Positions 7,602 to 16,355 of a stretch of 35,116 nt of DNA are shown here, one piece after another (within the stretch, counting starts at the first letter, position 1; each line of letters starts with the position of its first letter). The position numbers and the translations under genes were made by a program. This stretch comes from Brevinematales bacterium (GTDB lineage Bacteria > Spirochaetota > Brevinematia > Brevinematales > JAOACQ01), in contig JAOACQ010000086.1 of the NCBI GenBank assembly GCA_026417755.1, positions 1 to 35,116 of the forward strand, in the 5' to 3' direction. The notes beneath the pieces are model-generated. The model made no database searches and had not been told where the DNA came from. It saw only the letters and a list, made by a program, of their open reading frames with translations.

Positions 7602-8738
7602 TTATAACCCAAAAATAAAAAAAGCTCCAAAATTATACCTATTCGGTGCCATTATTTCGCTCATAGGGGAAGTATAGGTATAAGAAGCAGTCAAACCAAG
7701 CTCAAACACATTAAAAATATTAAATGAAACCATAGCCCCTGGTTCAATTACAAAAAAACTATTTCTTGATTCATAAGAAATATTTTGATAATTTGTACCA
7801 CTGAAAAGATAAAAATTTTCCATCCCCCAACCAAAAAGACAATTTAAATCAAGCCTTATAAAATTAAAAAATTTTCTGTAAAGATCTAAAGTAACTCCCC
7901 CATACACAAGCCCACCAGCATAAGAATTAGTGTTATATTCTATATAACTTCCTCCAATATTGCCAGCAAAACCAACACCAACAGTATCCCAGAAACCAAA
8001 AATACCCTTAAAACCAAACAAAAAAAGCCCGATCGTATCATAAATATTATCTTTTAAAACAACACTTCTATTATTGAAATATTTAATAACTGGTCCCCCT
8101 CCAAACTTAAAAAAATCATCACTTTTTTCTTCTTTTTTGTTGGTTAATGTTTGATTGGTCAAACTAAGAGTATTTGTAAGTCCTTGATTTTTTTGTTTTT
8201 CAGCTATATTAACAGCATAATCAAGAACAGATTTTACTATCCTATTAATTTCCTGAACTGGAATTTTATTTTTCAAATCTATAGTTTTATCAGCCCCAGA
8301 AATAGCATTTGCGATTCTTTCTGCTGCAACAGATAGATCAGAAACATTATCCGCCTTCTCCGTTTCACCAAAAACCATTTCACTTGTTTTAACGTCTATA
8401 ATCTTAATATTCAGATAGTAACTACCAGAAAGATATGACAATGACCCCACCATTATCTCATCTGCAGAAAGCAAGCCCCCAACCTTTCTTACATAATCCT
8501 CATGCTCATTAAGTAAAAATATTTTTTGTTCTTCAATTACCTTATTAATCTTCTGCCTCTCAACAAGCCGATACTTTCCGATCTTAAAAACTTCAATCCT
8601 CAATCTTTCTGAAACAAACTCAGCAATATCTTCTTTAACTTCACCTTTTGGCTCTATATTAAGAATTGCAAGAATTTTTTGTGTTTCAGAAAATAATACA
8701 CCATTAAAGAAAATAAAAAATAATAAAATCCTCTTCAT
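7602..8738 (-). CDS. CsgG-like exported protein with barrel-like C-terminus
   Basis: An exported protein of 378 residues from the preferred start at 8738. The track start (8813) would put 25 residues before the signal peptide, while AAAGAGG sits correctly before MKRILLFFIFFNG. After the signal peptide comes a domain of about 160 residues resembling CsgG/LpoB-like envelope lipoproteins (ILAILNIEPKG, then VGGLLSADEIMVGSL and IIDVKTSEMVF). A helical linker rich in Q, N, T and K follows. The last 150 residues alternate glycine and aromatic residues like a small outer-membrane barrel. There is no lipobox cysteine. Function unknown. Transcription is likely shared with xer. A TATAAT (minus strand, 8803-8808) lies upstream without a good -35. 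Confidence 0.75.
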   Translation of the reverse strand: MKRILLFFIFFNGVLFSETQKILAILNIEPKGEVKEDIAEFVSERLRIEVFKIGKYRLVERQKINKVIEEQKIFLLNEHEDYVRKVGGLLSADEIMVGSLSYLSGSYYLNIKIIDVKTSEMVFGETEKADNVSDLSVAAERIANAISGADKTIDLKNKIPVQEINRIVKSVLDYAVNIAEKQKNQGLTNTLSLTNQTLTNKKEEKSDDFFKFGGGPVIKYFNNRSVVLKDNIYDTIGLFLFGFKGIFGFWDTVGVGFAGNIGGSYIEYNTNSYAGGLVYGGVTLDLYRKFFNFIRLDLNCLFGWGMENFYLFSGTNYQNISYESRNSFFVIEPGAMVSFNIFNVFELGLTASYTYTSPMSEIMAPNRYNFGAFFIFGL

Positions 8739-8896
8739 ATTAACCTCTTTAACACACATAACCTCAATAAATTTTATTTTAGAAATTACATTTTGAATAA
8801 GATTATAAAACAAGATTTTTAATTTTTGATTAAGATTTTTTTGATTAACAAAATTCTTAAATTATAAGTTAACATACTAATTAAAAAAAATCAAGC

Positions 8897-8929
8897 AAAA
8901 AAAAACGGTCCCACTCAATTAAGGACCGT
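8897..8929 (-). terminator. Rho-independent terminator after bactofilin gene
   Basis: On the minus strand ACGGTCC and GGACCGT form a 7-bp stem (8905-8911 with 8923-8929) around an 11-base loop. A run of T follows directly. It lies just past the bactofilin stop. Confidence 0.85.
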
Positions 8930-8950
8930 CTATATAATCACTTTTTAAAA

Positions 8951-9352
8951 CTACTTCTTAACCGGTGGTTGTGGCTGAGGTGATGAAGAAGAAACAGCCT
9001 TCTTCTCGGTCATAGTACAATTACCATTAAAAATACAACCACTTTCTATAATCAACTCTGGAGTCTTAATATCCCCTGTAAGTTTTGCATTATTAAAAAG
9101 CTCCACTCTTTCAGTTCCTTCAACATTTCCATTTATCTGGCCATAATTTGTAAGAACACCGGCCTTAACAGTAGCATTTACAACCGCATTTGGCCCAACA
9201 ATAAGATGCCCACTTGCATCAATCTGGCCTTCAAATTTTCCTTTAATCATTAAAGATTTGGAAAACTTCATCGTTCCCTGGAAGTTTATATCCTCCGCAA
9301 GAACCGTATCAATCATACTTTCATCAATATTAAGTCCGTTATCCTTCGGCAT
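8951..9352 (-). CDS. Bactofilin family cytoskeletal protein
   Basis: A small (133-residue) bactofilin (DUF583) that should polymerise into membrane-associated filaments and act in cell shape or envelope synthesis. The core (about 18-110) has the right-handed beta-helix repeat pattern seen in IKGKFEGQIDASGHLIVG, YGQINGNVEGTERVEL and AKLTGDIKTPELIIESG. The tail is disordered and rich in Ser, Pro and Gln, ending PQPPVKK, as in the family. AAGGAGG lies at ideal spacing. Only 27 bases separate it from tRNA-Val, with no obvious promoter between, so it is probably transcribed with the tRNA; a strong terminator follows. In other bacteria bactofilins often neighbour M23 peptidases; none is seen here. 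Confidence 0.9.
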   Translation of the reverse strand: MPKDNGLNIDESMIDTVLAEDINFQGTMKFSKSLMIKGKFEGQIDASGHLIVGPNAVVNATVKAGVLTNYGQINGNVEGTERVELFNNAKLTGDIKTPELIIESGCIFNGNCTMTEKKAVSSSSPQPQPPVKK

Positions 9353-9379
9353 AAAGCCTCCTTTTTTATTTTATAATCT

Positions 9380-9453
9380 GGGCGCTATAGGAGTCGAACC
9401 TATGACCCCCTGCTTGTAAGGCAGGTGCTCTAAACCAGCTGAGCTAAGCGCCC
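9380..9453 (-). tRNA. tRNA-Val (anticodon TAC)
   Basis: A complete 74-base cloverleaf on the minus strand. The acceptor stem pairs GGGCGCT with AGCGCCC. The D arm is GCTC/GAGC, the anticodon stem CCTGC/GCAGG encloses the loop CTTACAA (anticodon TAC), and the T arm is ATAGG-TTCGACT-CCTAT. The CCA end is not encoded. It lies between atpK and the bactofilin gene, in the same orientation. Confidence 0.97.
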
Positions 9454-9473
9454 TCACAAATTTAAGTGATAAT

Positions 9474-9502
9474 ATTTTAACTTATTTTTTCATTTTAGTC
9501 AA
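9474..9502 (-). promoter_or_regulatory. Putative promoter of tRNA-Val and bactofilin
   Basis: Minus-strand TTGACT (9497-9502), a 17-base spacer and TAAAAT (9474-9479), about 20 bases before the tRNA 5' end and just past the atpK stop. Confidence 0.65.
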
Positions 9503-9509
9503 ATTATTA

Positions 9510-9974
9510 CTATTTTCCCATAAGTCCGCTTAACAAGATAGAAGCAACAAGAGAAAGAATGGCATAAAACTCTGGCAAAGCTGCCATAACAAGTCCCGGA
9601 ACAAGAGTATCATGCCCTGAACCTATAGCTGAAGCACTTGAAGCACAAACCTTACCCTGATAGATTGCAGAAACAAGACAGGCAAGCCCTACCATTATAC
9701 CAGCACCAAGAACTAAGGCACCCTGATAAACGCTCATAGATGAACTCACATATCCAGAATAAATAAAGAAGGCTACAAAACCATAAATACCCTGTGTAGA
9801 AGGCAAAACAGAAGCAACAAGGAGTGTCCCAAAGGCATCTGGTCTTTTCCTCAAAGCACCTATTGCTGTGCTACCACTAATAACAAGGCCAACAGCAGAA
9901 CCAACCCCAGACAAACCAACCATCAATCCAAGACCAATCCCGGCAAGTATAACAGCTAAACTCATTGTTTCCAT
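9510..9974 (-). CDS. atpK: V-type ATPase subunit K (rotor ring proteolipid)
   Basis: Subunit K forms the membrane ring that carries ions during rotation. The 154-residue protein is a duplicated helical hairpin with four membrane segments (about 5-35, 48-75, 85-108, 128-152). The ion carboxylate is E135 in ALPEFYAIL. Residues matching the Na+ ligands of Enterococcus hirae NtpK (L61, T64, Q65, Q110, E139) are all present at a constant offset of four: L57, T60, Q61, Q106 and E135. Na+ coupling is therefore the better guess. The start is ATG 9974 after GAGGAG. It is the last gene of the ATPase operon, 16 bases after atpI. Confidence 0.93.
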   Translation of the reverse strand: METMSLAVILAGIGLGLMVGLSGVGSAVGLVISGSTAIGALRKRPDAFGTLLVASVLPSTQGIYGFVAFFIYSGYVSSSMSVYQGALVLGAGIMVGLACLVSAIYQGKVCASSASAIGSGHDTLVPGLVMAALPEFYAILSLVASILLSGLMGK

Positions 9975-9990
9975 ATATTACTCCTCAACT

Positions 9991-11847
9991 TTAAACTTTA
10001 CTTTTTCTAAAAGGTCTATATGGTCTACCACCGCCTGTAAAACCAACAGCCTTATAAAACTCAAGCAACGTTAGTCTTAAAGGATGAACAAAAGCACCAA
10101 GTAAAGCAAGCACAAGATTTAGTCCATGCCCAACAACTAAAATTAAAGTCATAAATATAATACCAAGAATATTTCCATCTCCTCTTACCATCAAAGCAAT
10201 CTGGTTAAATGCATTACCAAGTAATCCTCCGGCCAGACCCAATGCAAAAAGTCTCAAATAAGAGAGTATATCCCCAGGAACCCCGGTTACCACACCATAT
10301 AATTCCCACAACCCAATTAAAGGTCTTATAAAGATTTTCATATTTATATTATTAAAAAATAGGATCAGAAGAAGTCCTAAGACAACCATAGTTATAAACA
10401 CAATTTTCGCAAATGGTATAAGACTTAAATAATACTTTATTCTTATAGGACCTATGTTCATATCACCTGTAGCAATAAATACTATAGCATAAGAGAGAAT
10501 GCCAAGAAATAACAACAATACTCCCAGAGGTTGTAACGCTCCTTCAATACCAAAAAGCCTGATTTTATTAATAATCTGAAGTATATAACCTACAGAGACC
10601 TGAAGAACCCCAAGAAATATTGCAAAGCCCATTGCAGAATTCATGTCAGTAAAAACAACAAACCTCTTTATATCCTCTGGAATTGGAAGAGATAAAAGCT
10701 GTAAACCAAAGAAGGTATTAAGCAAAATTCCTCCAATTATAGTCGTAATGCTTAAAACAACCCCAAGCATTGCAATTGATTTAAATGATTTTTCTTTCAC
10801 AAAGAAGAAAGCACCAAGAGTAGCCATAAGCATTACAATACCATAACCAACATCAGCAATACAAAGGCCAAAAAATAAAGCAAAAAATGGTGCCGTAAAA
10901 GGCGTAGGATCAATCTCAAAATATTTAGGTAAACTATTTAACTTAGTAATTACCTCAAAAAGAGACGAAAATTTGTCATTTTTAAGTTTTACAGGAACAT
11001 CTTCTTTTTTGAAATCTGGTTTTTCTATATAATATACTACGTCATTTTTCTCAAGTAATTCTATCACATTTTTCTCTGATTTAACAGGGAAATAACCAGT
11101 GATATAAAGAACTTTATCTTCCACAAGATTTGAAAAATTCTCCTTTCCAAGTTCAAAGAAAAGTTCGTCGGAAAGTTTATTTATCTCTTCATCAAGATCT
11201 TTGAAATAACATTCTAAAGATGATATGTATAATTTTGACTCTTTAAGAAGATTTTCAAGATGATTTCTGTGAGTAAGCACCTCAGAAAGTTTCTTCATCG
11301 GGACCTTTTCAAGTTTTGCTTCTTCTATATCAATCAGTTCCTGTGATAATAAAACAAAATATATTGTATTTCCATCTTTAGATATCTCGCTTACATTATA
11401 CCCCTTCTCTGAAATTTTCTCAAATTCTTCTGAAGCACAACTATAAAACCTTATATAAATTCCTTCCTTCTCAAGTTTAGCAAAAACAATAGGATCAAAC
11501 TCACCCCAATTCTCAAGAATTTTTATTTCATCATCAGTTTGTTTAATTTTCTCAATCAATGATTCATATTCTTTTTGAGCATTCTCAACCTTCTGAATAA
11601 GATCTGAAACACTTTCACATATTACTTTTTTTGTTTCTTTTACCTTATTTTCCTTAATGAAAGAAGAAAGAAAATTTTTTGCCTTTTTAATTCTATTTAT
11701 TTTAGTTCTTAAATCTATAATCACATCATTTTCTTTTGAAAAGTCCATATTCAAATCAACAACACCAAGTTCCTGCAAATTTGTAAGAAAATTCTCTTTC
11801 ACAGTGTTATGAAGCAACACCGAGAGCCTTTTCATCCTTTCTACCAT
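9991..11847 (-). CDS. atpI: V-type ATPase subunit I (stator a-subunit homologue)
   Basis: Subunit I holds the peripheral stalk with its cytoplasmic half and supplies the ion half-channels with its membrane half. Residues 1 to about 310 are soluble and partly coiled coil. The rest has about seven or eight membrane segments. The essential arginine is about R532 in SYLRLFALGLAGG, and the C-terminus GGGRPYRPFRK is characteristic. The track start at 11916 would overlap atpD by 68 bases; the ATG at 11847 (MVERMKRLSVL) follows a G-rich ribosome site, leaves one base after the atpD stop and gives a normal 618 residues. Confidence 0.93.
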   Translation of the reverse strand: MVERMKRLSVLLHNTVKENFLTNLQELGVVDLNMDFSKENDVIIDLRTKINRIKKAKNFLSSFIKENKVKETKKVICESVSDLIQKVENAQKEYESLIEKIKQTDDEIKILENWGEFDPIVFAKLEKEGIYIRFYSCASEEFEKISEKGYNVSEISKDGNTIYFVLLSQELIDIEEAKLEKVPMKKLSEVLTHRNHLENLLKESKLYISSLECYFKDLDEEINKLSDELFFELGKENFSNLVEDKVLYITGYFPVKSEKNVIELLEKNDVVYYIEKPDFKKEDVPVKLKNDKFSSLFEVITKLNSLPKYFEIDPTPFTAPFFALFFGLCIADVGYGIVMLMATLGAFFFVKEKSFKSIAMLGVVLSITTIIGGILLNTFFGLQLLSLPIPEDIKRFVVFTDMNSAMGFAIFLGVLQVSVGYILQIINKIRLFGIEGALQPLGVLLLFLGILSYAIVFIATGDMNIGPIRIKYYLSLIPFAKIVFITMVVLGLLLILFFNNINMKIFIRPLIGLWELYGVVTGVPGDILSYLRLFALGLAGGLLGNAFNQIALMVRGDGNILGIIFMTLILVVGHGLNLVLALLGAFVHPLRLTLLEFYKAVGFTGGGRPYRPFRKSKV

Positions 11848-11848
11848 C

Positions 11849-12436
11849 TTATGCCCCCGCCTGCTTTTGTTTTGTAATCTTCTGTGCAGATTTTTCAAGA
11901 TTATCAACATCCTCAAGATATCTTTTTATCTTTCTTATTGCTGAAGCATACTCAGGTATCTGAACCTTCTCATAAAGATTCACTTTTTGTGTTGTCTTTT
12001 TTCTGGCGTAATCAAGAATCTCTAATTTTTTCTTTGCCACTTCTATTTGAACAATCATTTTTGTCAATTCCTTTAAATAATCAACACCAAAACTTGTCCA
12101 GGCCGGGTTATGAAAAATAGAAAACTCAATAACATTGAAATCCACTTCTTTAAGCACCGGAGATTTTACCCCAGCTATCTTCTGAACAGAAAGAATTATA
12201 TCTTTAAGATTAAAAATTTCTGGAAATTCTCCCCAAAGTCTTATAAAAGATTCTATCTCTTCAAATTTTTTTTTCAGATTTTCATTTAGATTAGCAAGGT
12301 TGTCTTTCTCTTTTTTTAATATAAGTCGTAATGCAGATTCTTTACTCTTCAAGGTCGGTAAAGCAGACTCCCTTATTCTTAATTGCTTACGCAACTCCTG
12401 CATTGCAACTTTATTAAACTGATACTTTATAGCCAT
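11849..12436 (-). CDS. atpD: V-type ATPase subunit D (central rotor stalk)
   Basis: Subunit D is the coiled-coil axle that couples the A3B3 head to the membrane ring. The 195-residue protein has long N- and C-terminal helices around a short globular middle, and its N-terminal MAIKYQFNKVAMQELRKQL resembles bacterial and archaeal D subunits. Its ATG shares one base with the atpB stop (TAATG), so translation is coupled. The gene should not be confused with F-type atpD, the beta subunit. No separate subunit F gene, the usual partner of D, is found in the operon. Confidence 0.9.
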   Translation of the reverse strand: MAIKYQFNKVAMQELRKQLRIRESALPTLKSKESALRLILKKEKDNLANLNENLKKKFEEIESFIRLWGEFPEIFNLKDIILSVQKIAGVKSPVLKEVDFNVIEFSIFHNPAWTSFGVDYLKELTKMIVQIEVAKKKLEILDYARKKTTQKVNLYEKVQIPEYASAIRKIKRYLEDVDNLEKSAQKITKQKQAGA

Positions 12437-13761
12437 TATTTATTACCCTTCCAGTATTTTGAAACAAGAGCTTCTTTTATTCCAACTTCAGCAGGATTAA
12501 AATATTTGCCAAATAATTCCCATGCAGTATCAAGCATCTCCTCAACAGAAATATTAACATCTATAGCAAGAAGCCTTTCCGAATATTCTGAAGAAAATTT
12601 TATAGCTCTCTCATCATAATCTGTCAGGTCAAATCCATTATCCCTTTTTGTCTTAGCGTTAGCAGCATCAGCATAGAGTCTTACCGCGGCATTCATCACC
12701 TGGGGATGATCTTCCCTTGTCTTTTTACCTATAACAAGCTGTTTTAATCTCGAAAGAGACCTGAATGGGTCAACTATAACCTTGTTTATATCAGAATCCT
12801 TTCTTAAAAATAATTGCCCTTCAGTAATATAACCTGTATTATCAGGAATAGCATGGGTAATATCTCCCCCAGAAAGCGTAGTAACAGCAATAATGGTAAT
12901 AGAGCCACCGTCAGGGAACTGAACGGCTTTCTCATAGATTTTTGCAAGATCAGAATAAAGAGAACCTGGCATAGAATCCTTTGAAGGTATTTGATCCATC
13001 TTATTTGACACAATAGCTAAAGCATCAGCATAAAGTGTCATATCAGTAAGCAAAACAAGAACCTTTTGTTTTTTATCGACCGCAAAGTATTCAGCTGCAG
13101 TCAAAGCCATATCAGGAACAAGAAGTCTCTCAACAGGTGGATCTTCAGTGGTATTAACAAAACATATAATCTTATCAAGTGCTCCCGCGTAATCAAAAAG
13201 ATTTCTATAAAATAAGTAATCATCATTAGAAAGCCCCATACCACCAAGTATAATCTTGTCTGCCTGTGCCCTTAAAGCAACATTTGCCATAACCTGGTTA
13301 TATGGCTGATCCGGATCAGCAAAAAACGGAATCTTCTGCCCGGTAACAAGTGTATTATTCAGGTCGATACCTGCTATACCAGTAGCAATAAGTTCAGACG
13401 GTTGTTTTCTTCTCACCGGATTTGCTGCCGGTCCACCAATCTCTCTTTCTTCACCATCTATCTCAGGTCCACCATCTATTGGTTTACCATATGCATTAAA
13501 AAATCTCCCCGCAAGAGCATCACCAACCTTAAGTGTGGGTGGTTTACCTGTAAATATAACTTCGGCCTTTGTTCCTATACCTGCAGTCCCCTGAAAAACC
13601 TGAAGTGTTACTTCATTCCCAAGAATTTTCACAACCTGAGCAGCTTTTCCATCAACATAAGCAAGCTCCTCATTCTTAACACCAGTAGCCTCAAGACTAC
13701 AGGTCGCTTTCGTAATTTTAGTAATCTTTGTATATACTTTTTGAAATGCTTTCTTCTCCAT
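12436..13761 (-). CDS. atpB: V-type ATPase subunit B (non-catalytic)
   Basis: Subunit B alternates with A in the soluble hexamer and completes the nucleotide sites without catalysing hydrolysis. The 441-residue protein shows the B-type features: GRFFNAYGKPIDGGP, an ATP-binding-like core without a Walker A (GQKIPFFADPD in its place), and SRLKQLVIGKKTREDHPQVMNA near the C-terminus. A G-rich ribosome site precedes the ATG, and only three bases separate it from atpA. The long plus-strand ORF at 13402-13941 is a shadow across this gene and atpA. Confidence 0.95.
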   Translation of the reverse strand: MEKKAFQKVYTKITKITKATCSLEATGVKNEELAYVDGKAAQVVKILGNEVTLQVFQGTAGIGTKAEVIFTGKPPTLKVGDALAGRFFNAYGKPIDGGPEIDGEEREIGGPAANPVRRKQPSELIATGIAGIDLNNTLVTGQKIPFFADPDQPYNQVMANVALRAQADKIILGGMGLSNDDYLFYRNLFDYAGALDKIICFVNTTEDPPVERLLVPDMALTAAEYFAVDKKQKVLVLLTDMTLYADALAIVSNKMDQIPSKDSMPGSLYSDLAKIYEKAVQFPDGGSITIIAVTTLSGGDITHAIPDNTGYITEGQLFLRKDSDINKVIVDPFRSLSRLKQLVIGKKTREDHPQVMNAAVRLYADAANAKTKRDNGFDLTDYDERAIKFSSEYSERLLAIDVNISVEEMLDTAWELFGKYFNPAEVGIKEALVSKYWKGNK

Positions 13762-13764
13762 AAG

Positions 13765-15516
13765 TTAAGCCCCCCTCTTTTCAAGAAGTTGCCTGATTTT
13801 TACTTCATAACTCTTAAATTCACTAGAATTAAATTCGTTATAATTCATCTGCTTAAGCAAATTTATCATTTCTTTAAAATATGGTCCTACCTCTTCAAAA
13901 CTTTCAAAATTATAATTTTTTTCACATATCTCCATAACTAAATTCAGCATATATCTTTGTCTTGGAAATGGAGATATAGAATCAATCTTATCAAACGCAT
14001 CCTGTTGCATAAGGACAAAATCAATCACCTCTGATTTCCAATAAGTAACATGATAATCTACTGGAACACTATCATCACCAAGAATCGTTATCTGCTCATA
14101 GGCTTCTCTACCTCTCTGAACCCAGTTTTTAGCCTTTAAAACATTTGGAACCCATTCATGACCAACATTTTTTTCAAAAAATTCCTGGATTTCAGGATAT
14201 TCAAGATATTTTGAATAACTATCAAGAGGATCAACAGCTGGATACCTCTTTGAATCTGCTCTTGACTGTGCAAGCGCATAAAAACATCTTGCAACTTTTT
14301 TTGTAGCCTCGGTTACAGGTTCTTTTAAGTTTCCACCAGCAGGAGAAACTGTCCCGATAAAAGTTACAGAACCTTCTCCACCATTTCTTAACTTAACTAT
14401 ACCTGCCCTTGCATAAAAGTTAGCAATAATAGCCGGTAAGTCCATAGGAAAGGCATCAGGTCCCGGTAATTCTTCGAGTCTATTGGACATTTCTCTCAAA
14501 GCCTGTGCCCATCTTGAGGTCGAATCAGCAAGCATAAGCACCTTAAGACCCATCTGCCTATAGTACTCTCCTATAGTCATTGCTGTATAAACTGAAGCCT
14601 CTCTTGCTGCAACGGGCATATTTGATGTATTACATATAATTATAGTTCTTTCCATCAACTTTCTACCTGTTCTTGGATCAACAAGTTCAGGAAATTCTGT
14701 GAAAAGTTCTACTACTTCATTTGCTCTTTCTCCACAGGCAGCAAAAATTATTAAATCAGCTTCCGCATTTTTAGAAATAGCATGTTGCAAGACTGTTTTA
14801 CCACAACCAAAAGGTCCGGGAATAAAACCAGTGCCACCTTCAGCCATAGGATTAAACATATCTATGATTCTCACACCTGTTTCCATCACTTTGTATGGTC
14901 TTGGTTTTTCTAAATATGCTTTTATAGGGACTTTAACAGGCCATCTCTGAACCATTGTAAGAGACTTTTTATCTCCATCTTCATTCTCTATAACTGCTAT
15001 CTCATCATAAACTCTATAACTATCCTTTTTTGCAATCTTTTTTACTCTCCATTTACCAGAAATATTAAACGGAACCATTATTTTATGATCTATCCAGTTT
15101 TCTTTGACACTACCTAAAAAGTCTCCAGCATATACATAATCACCTTCTTTGGCAATTGGAGTAAAATCATATTTCTTCTCTGAATTCAAAGATGGAGTAT
15201 ATTCCCCTCTTCTCAAAAACACTCCCTGTTTTGCATATAGATCATTCAGAAGTCCATCATAAACATTTGAAAGTAATCCCGGCCCAAGTTCTATCTCAAG
15301 CATATGTCCGGTAAATTCGACTTCATCATCTATTTTAAGTCCTCTTGTGTTTTCAAAAACCTGAGCATATGCTATATTTCCATTAACTTTAATAACCTCG
15401 CCCATAAGTTTACCATCAGAAACAACCACAAAACATATTTCATTCTGACTAACGGGACCATCAACTTCTATTGTGAGAAGATTTGCAATGATACCTTTTA
15501 CTTTACCTTTAGTCAT
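13765..15516 (-). CDS. atpA: V-type ATPase catalytic subunit A
   Basis: Catalytic nucleotide-binding subunit. The 583-residue protein has the N-terminal barrel, the A-specific insertion (about 110-190) and the RecA-like core with Walker A GPFGCGKT (234-241), GER with E263 as the likely catalytic glutamate, and LADSTSRWAQALREMS. Length is that of bacterial and archaeal A subunits. The ATG overlaps the upstream DUF2764 stop as ATGA. Whether the enzyme works as a pump or a synthase cannot be read from sequence. Confidence 0.96.
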   Translation of the reverse strand: MTKGKVKGIIANLLTIEVDGPVSQNEICFVVVSDGKLMGEVIKVNGNIAYAQVFENTRGLKIDDEVEFTGHMLEIELGPGLLSNVYDGLLNDLYAKQGVFLRRGEYTPSLNSEKKYDFTPIAKEGDYVYAGDFLGSVKENWIDHKIMVPFNISGKWRVKKIAKKDSYRVYDEIAVIENEDGDKKSLTMVQRWPVKVPIKAYLEKPRPYKVMETGVRIIDMFNPMAEGGTGFIPGPFGCGKTVLQHAISKNAEADLIIFAACGERANEVVELFTEFPELVDPRTGRKLMERTIIICNTSNMPVAAREASVYTAMTIGEYYRQMGLKVLMLADSTSRWAQALREMSNRLEELPGPDAFPMDLPAIIANFYARAGIVKLRNGGEGSVTFIGTVSPAGGNLKEPVTEATKKVARCFYALAQSRADSKRYPAVDPLDSYSKYLEYPEIQEFFEKNVGHEWVPNVLKAKNWVQRGREAYEQITILGDDSVPVDYHVTYWKSEVIDFVLMQQDAFDKIDSISPFPRQRYMLNLVMEICEKNYNFESFEEVGPYFKEMINLLKQMNYNEFNSSEFKSYEVKIRQLLEKRGA

Positions 15517-16355
15517 TTTTTCCTTCCCCCTACTCTTTGAAATTCAGGTGGAAAAGCAATCTTAGCTTTTATAGAATTAACAAGCTCTTCGAGTTTTGCT
15601 TTCCCTTTTTCTACATTTAAATTTTTCCATCTATTTACACTCTCTAATTTTTTACCAATTGCAAAAACATTTTCAACAGAGAAAAAATCATCATCCACAA
15701 GTCTATCAAGCATATCCCATCTGGCTCTTTCAATTAACTCCTCAAAGAGAACAAAATCACTCTTATTAAGAGCATCTGATAATTTTTCAAGAAAAGGAAA
15801 TTCAATCTGCATACCAAAATCAAGGTTATTTGACCTTACAATCCTTTCGTAATAATCTCCATAGTTTATAAGTTTATTTTCATCAAAGGAGTTTCTGAAT
15901 TTCAACACCATTGCTCTTGATAAATTTGTAAGCACAAGCTCACACTCAACATAATATTTTTTAATAAAATCATAGATCTTCATTTCATCAATGTTTTCAT
16001 AAAACAACTGTGTTAACTCATCTACCTGAGTTTTGGCTGGATAAAATCTTTTCCCAGTTTTTAAGAAAAAAAGATAATCTGCAATAAAAGGGAAAAAATA
16101 GTCTGGATCTTTAAAATTTTCTATAAATTCTTCTTTTGAATAAAAAGAAGGTGTAACAAAAACATCATCCTCTTTCTTAAAAAAAACAACATTCTTAATA
16201 TCATTAAATAGATACATCATTTTCAAATTTTTGAAATCCTCGGGATGCATCTCCATCTCACAAAACTCAAGAAAATCAAAAAGAGCCATCCCTTTGCTTT
16301 CACCCTGAAGAATAACATCTGGCAAACTTGCAACAAGATAATAATACTTCCTCAT
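15513..16355 (-). CDS. DUF2764 protein in the C-subunit position of the V-ATPase operon
   Basis: A 280-residue soluble, helical, acidic protein (MRKYYYLVASLPDVIL; FLEFCEMEMHPEDFKNL). It matches the DUF2764 family that sits between atpE and atpA in spirochaetes, Bacteroidota and Chlamydiae. No canonical subunit C is present here, so it may do the job of C (the d-like socket between stalk and ring), but this is inference from position. The opening YYYLVASLPDV and the mostly helical character are compatible with a diverged C subunit. It overlaps both neighbours by four bases (ATGA), so the stoichiometry of the operon is translationally linked. Confidence 0.85.
   Translation of the reverse strand: MRKYYYLVASLPDVILQGESKGMALFDFLEFCEMEMHPEDFKNLKMMYLFNDIKNVVFFKKEDDVFVTPSFYSKEEFIENFKDPDYFFPFIADYLFFLKTGKRFYPAKTQVDELTQLFYENIDEMKIYDFIKKYYVECELVLTNLSRAMVLKFRNSFDENKLINYGDYYERIVRSNNLDFGMQIEFPFLEKLSDALNKSDFVLFEELIERARWDMLDRLVDDDFFSVENVFAIGKKLESVNRWKNLNVEKGKAKLEELVNSIKAKIAFPPEFQRVGGRKK

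Noticed and set aside
13402-13941. A 179-codon plus-strand ORF.
   Set aside because: It is antisense across the 5' part of atpB and the 3' part of atpA, both certain genes. Its product is low-complexity (Phe, Lys, Ile, Ser) with no recognisable motif.
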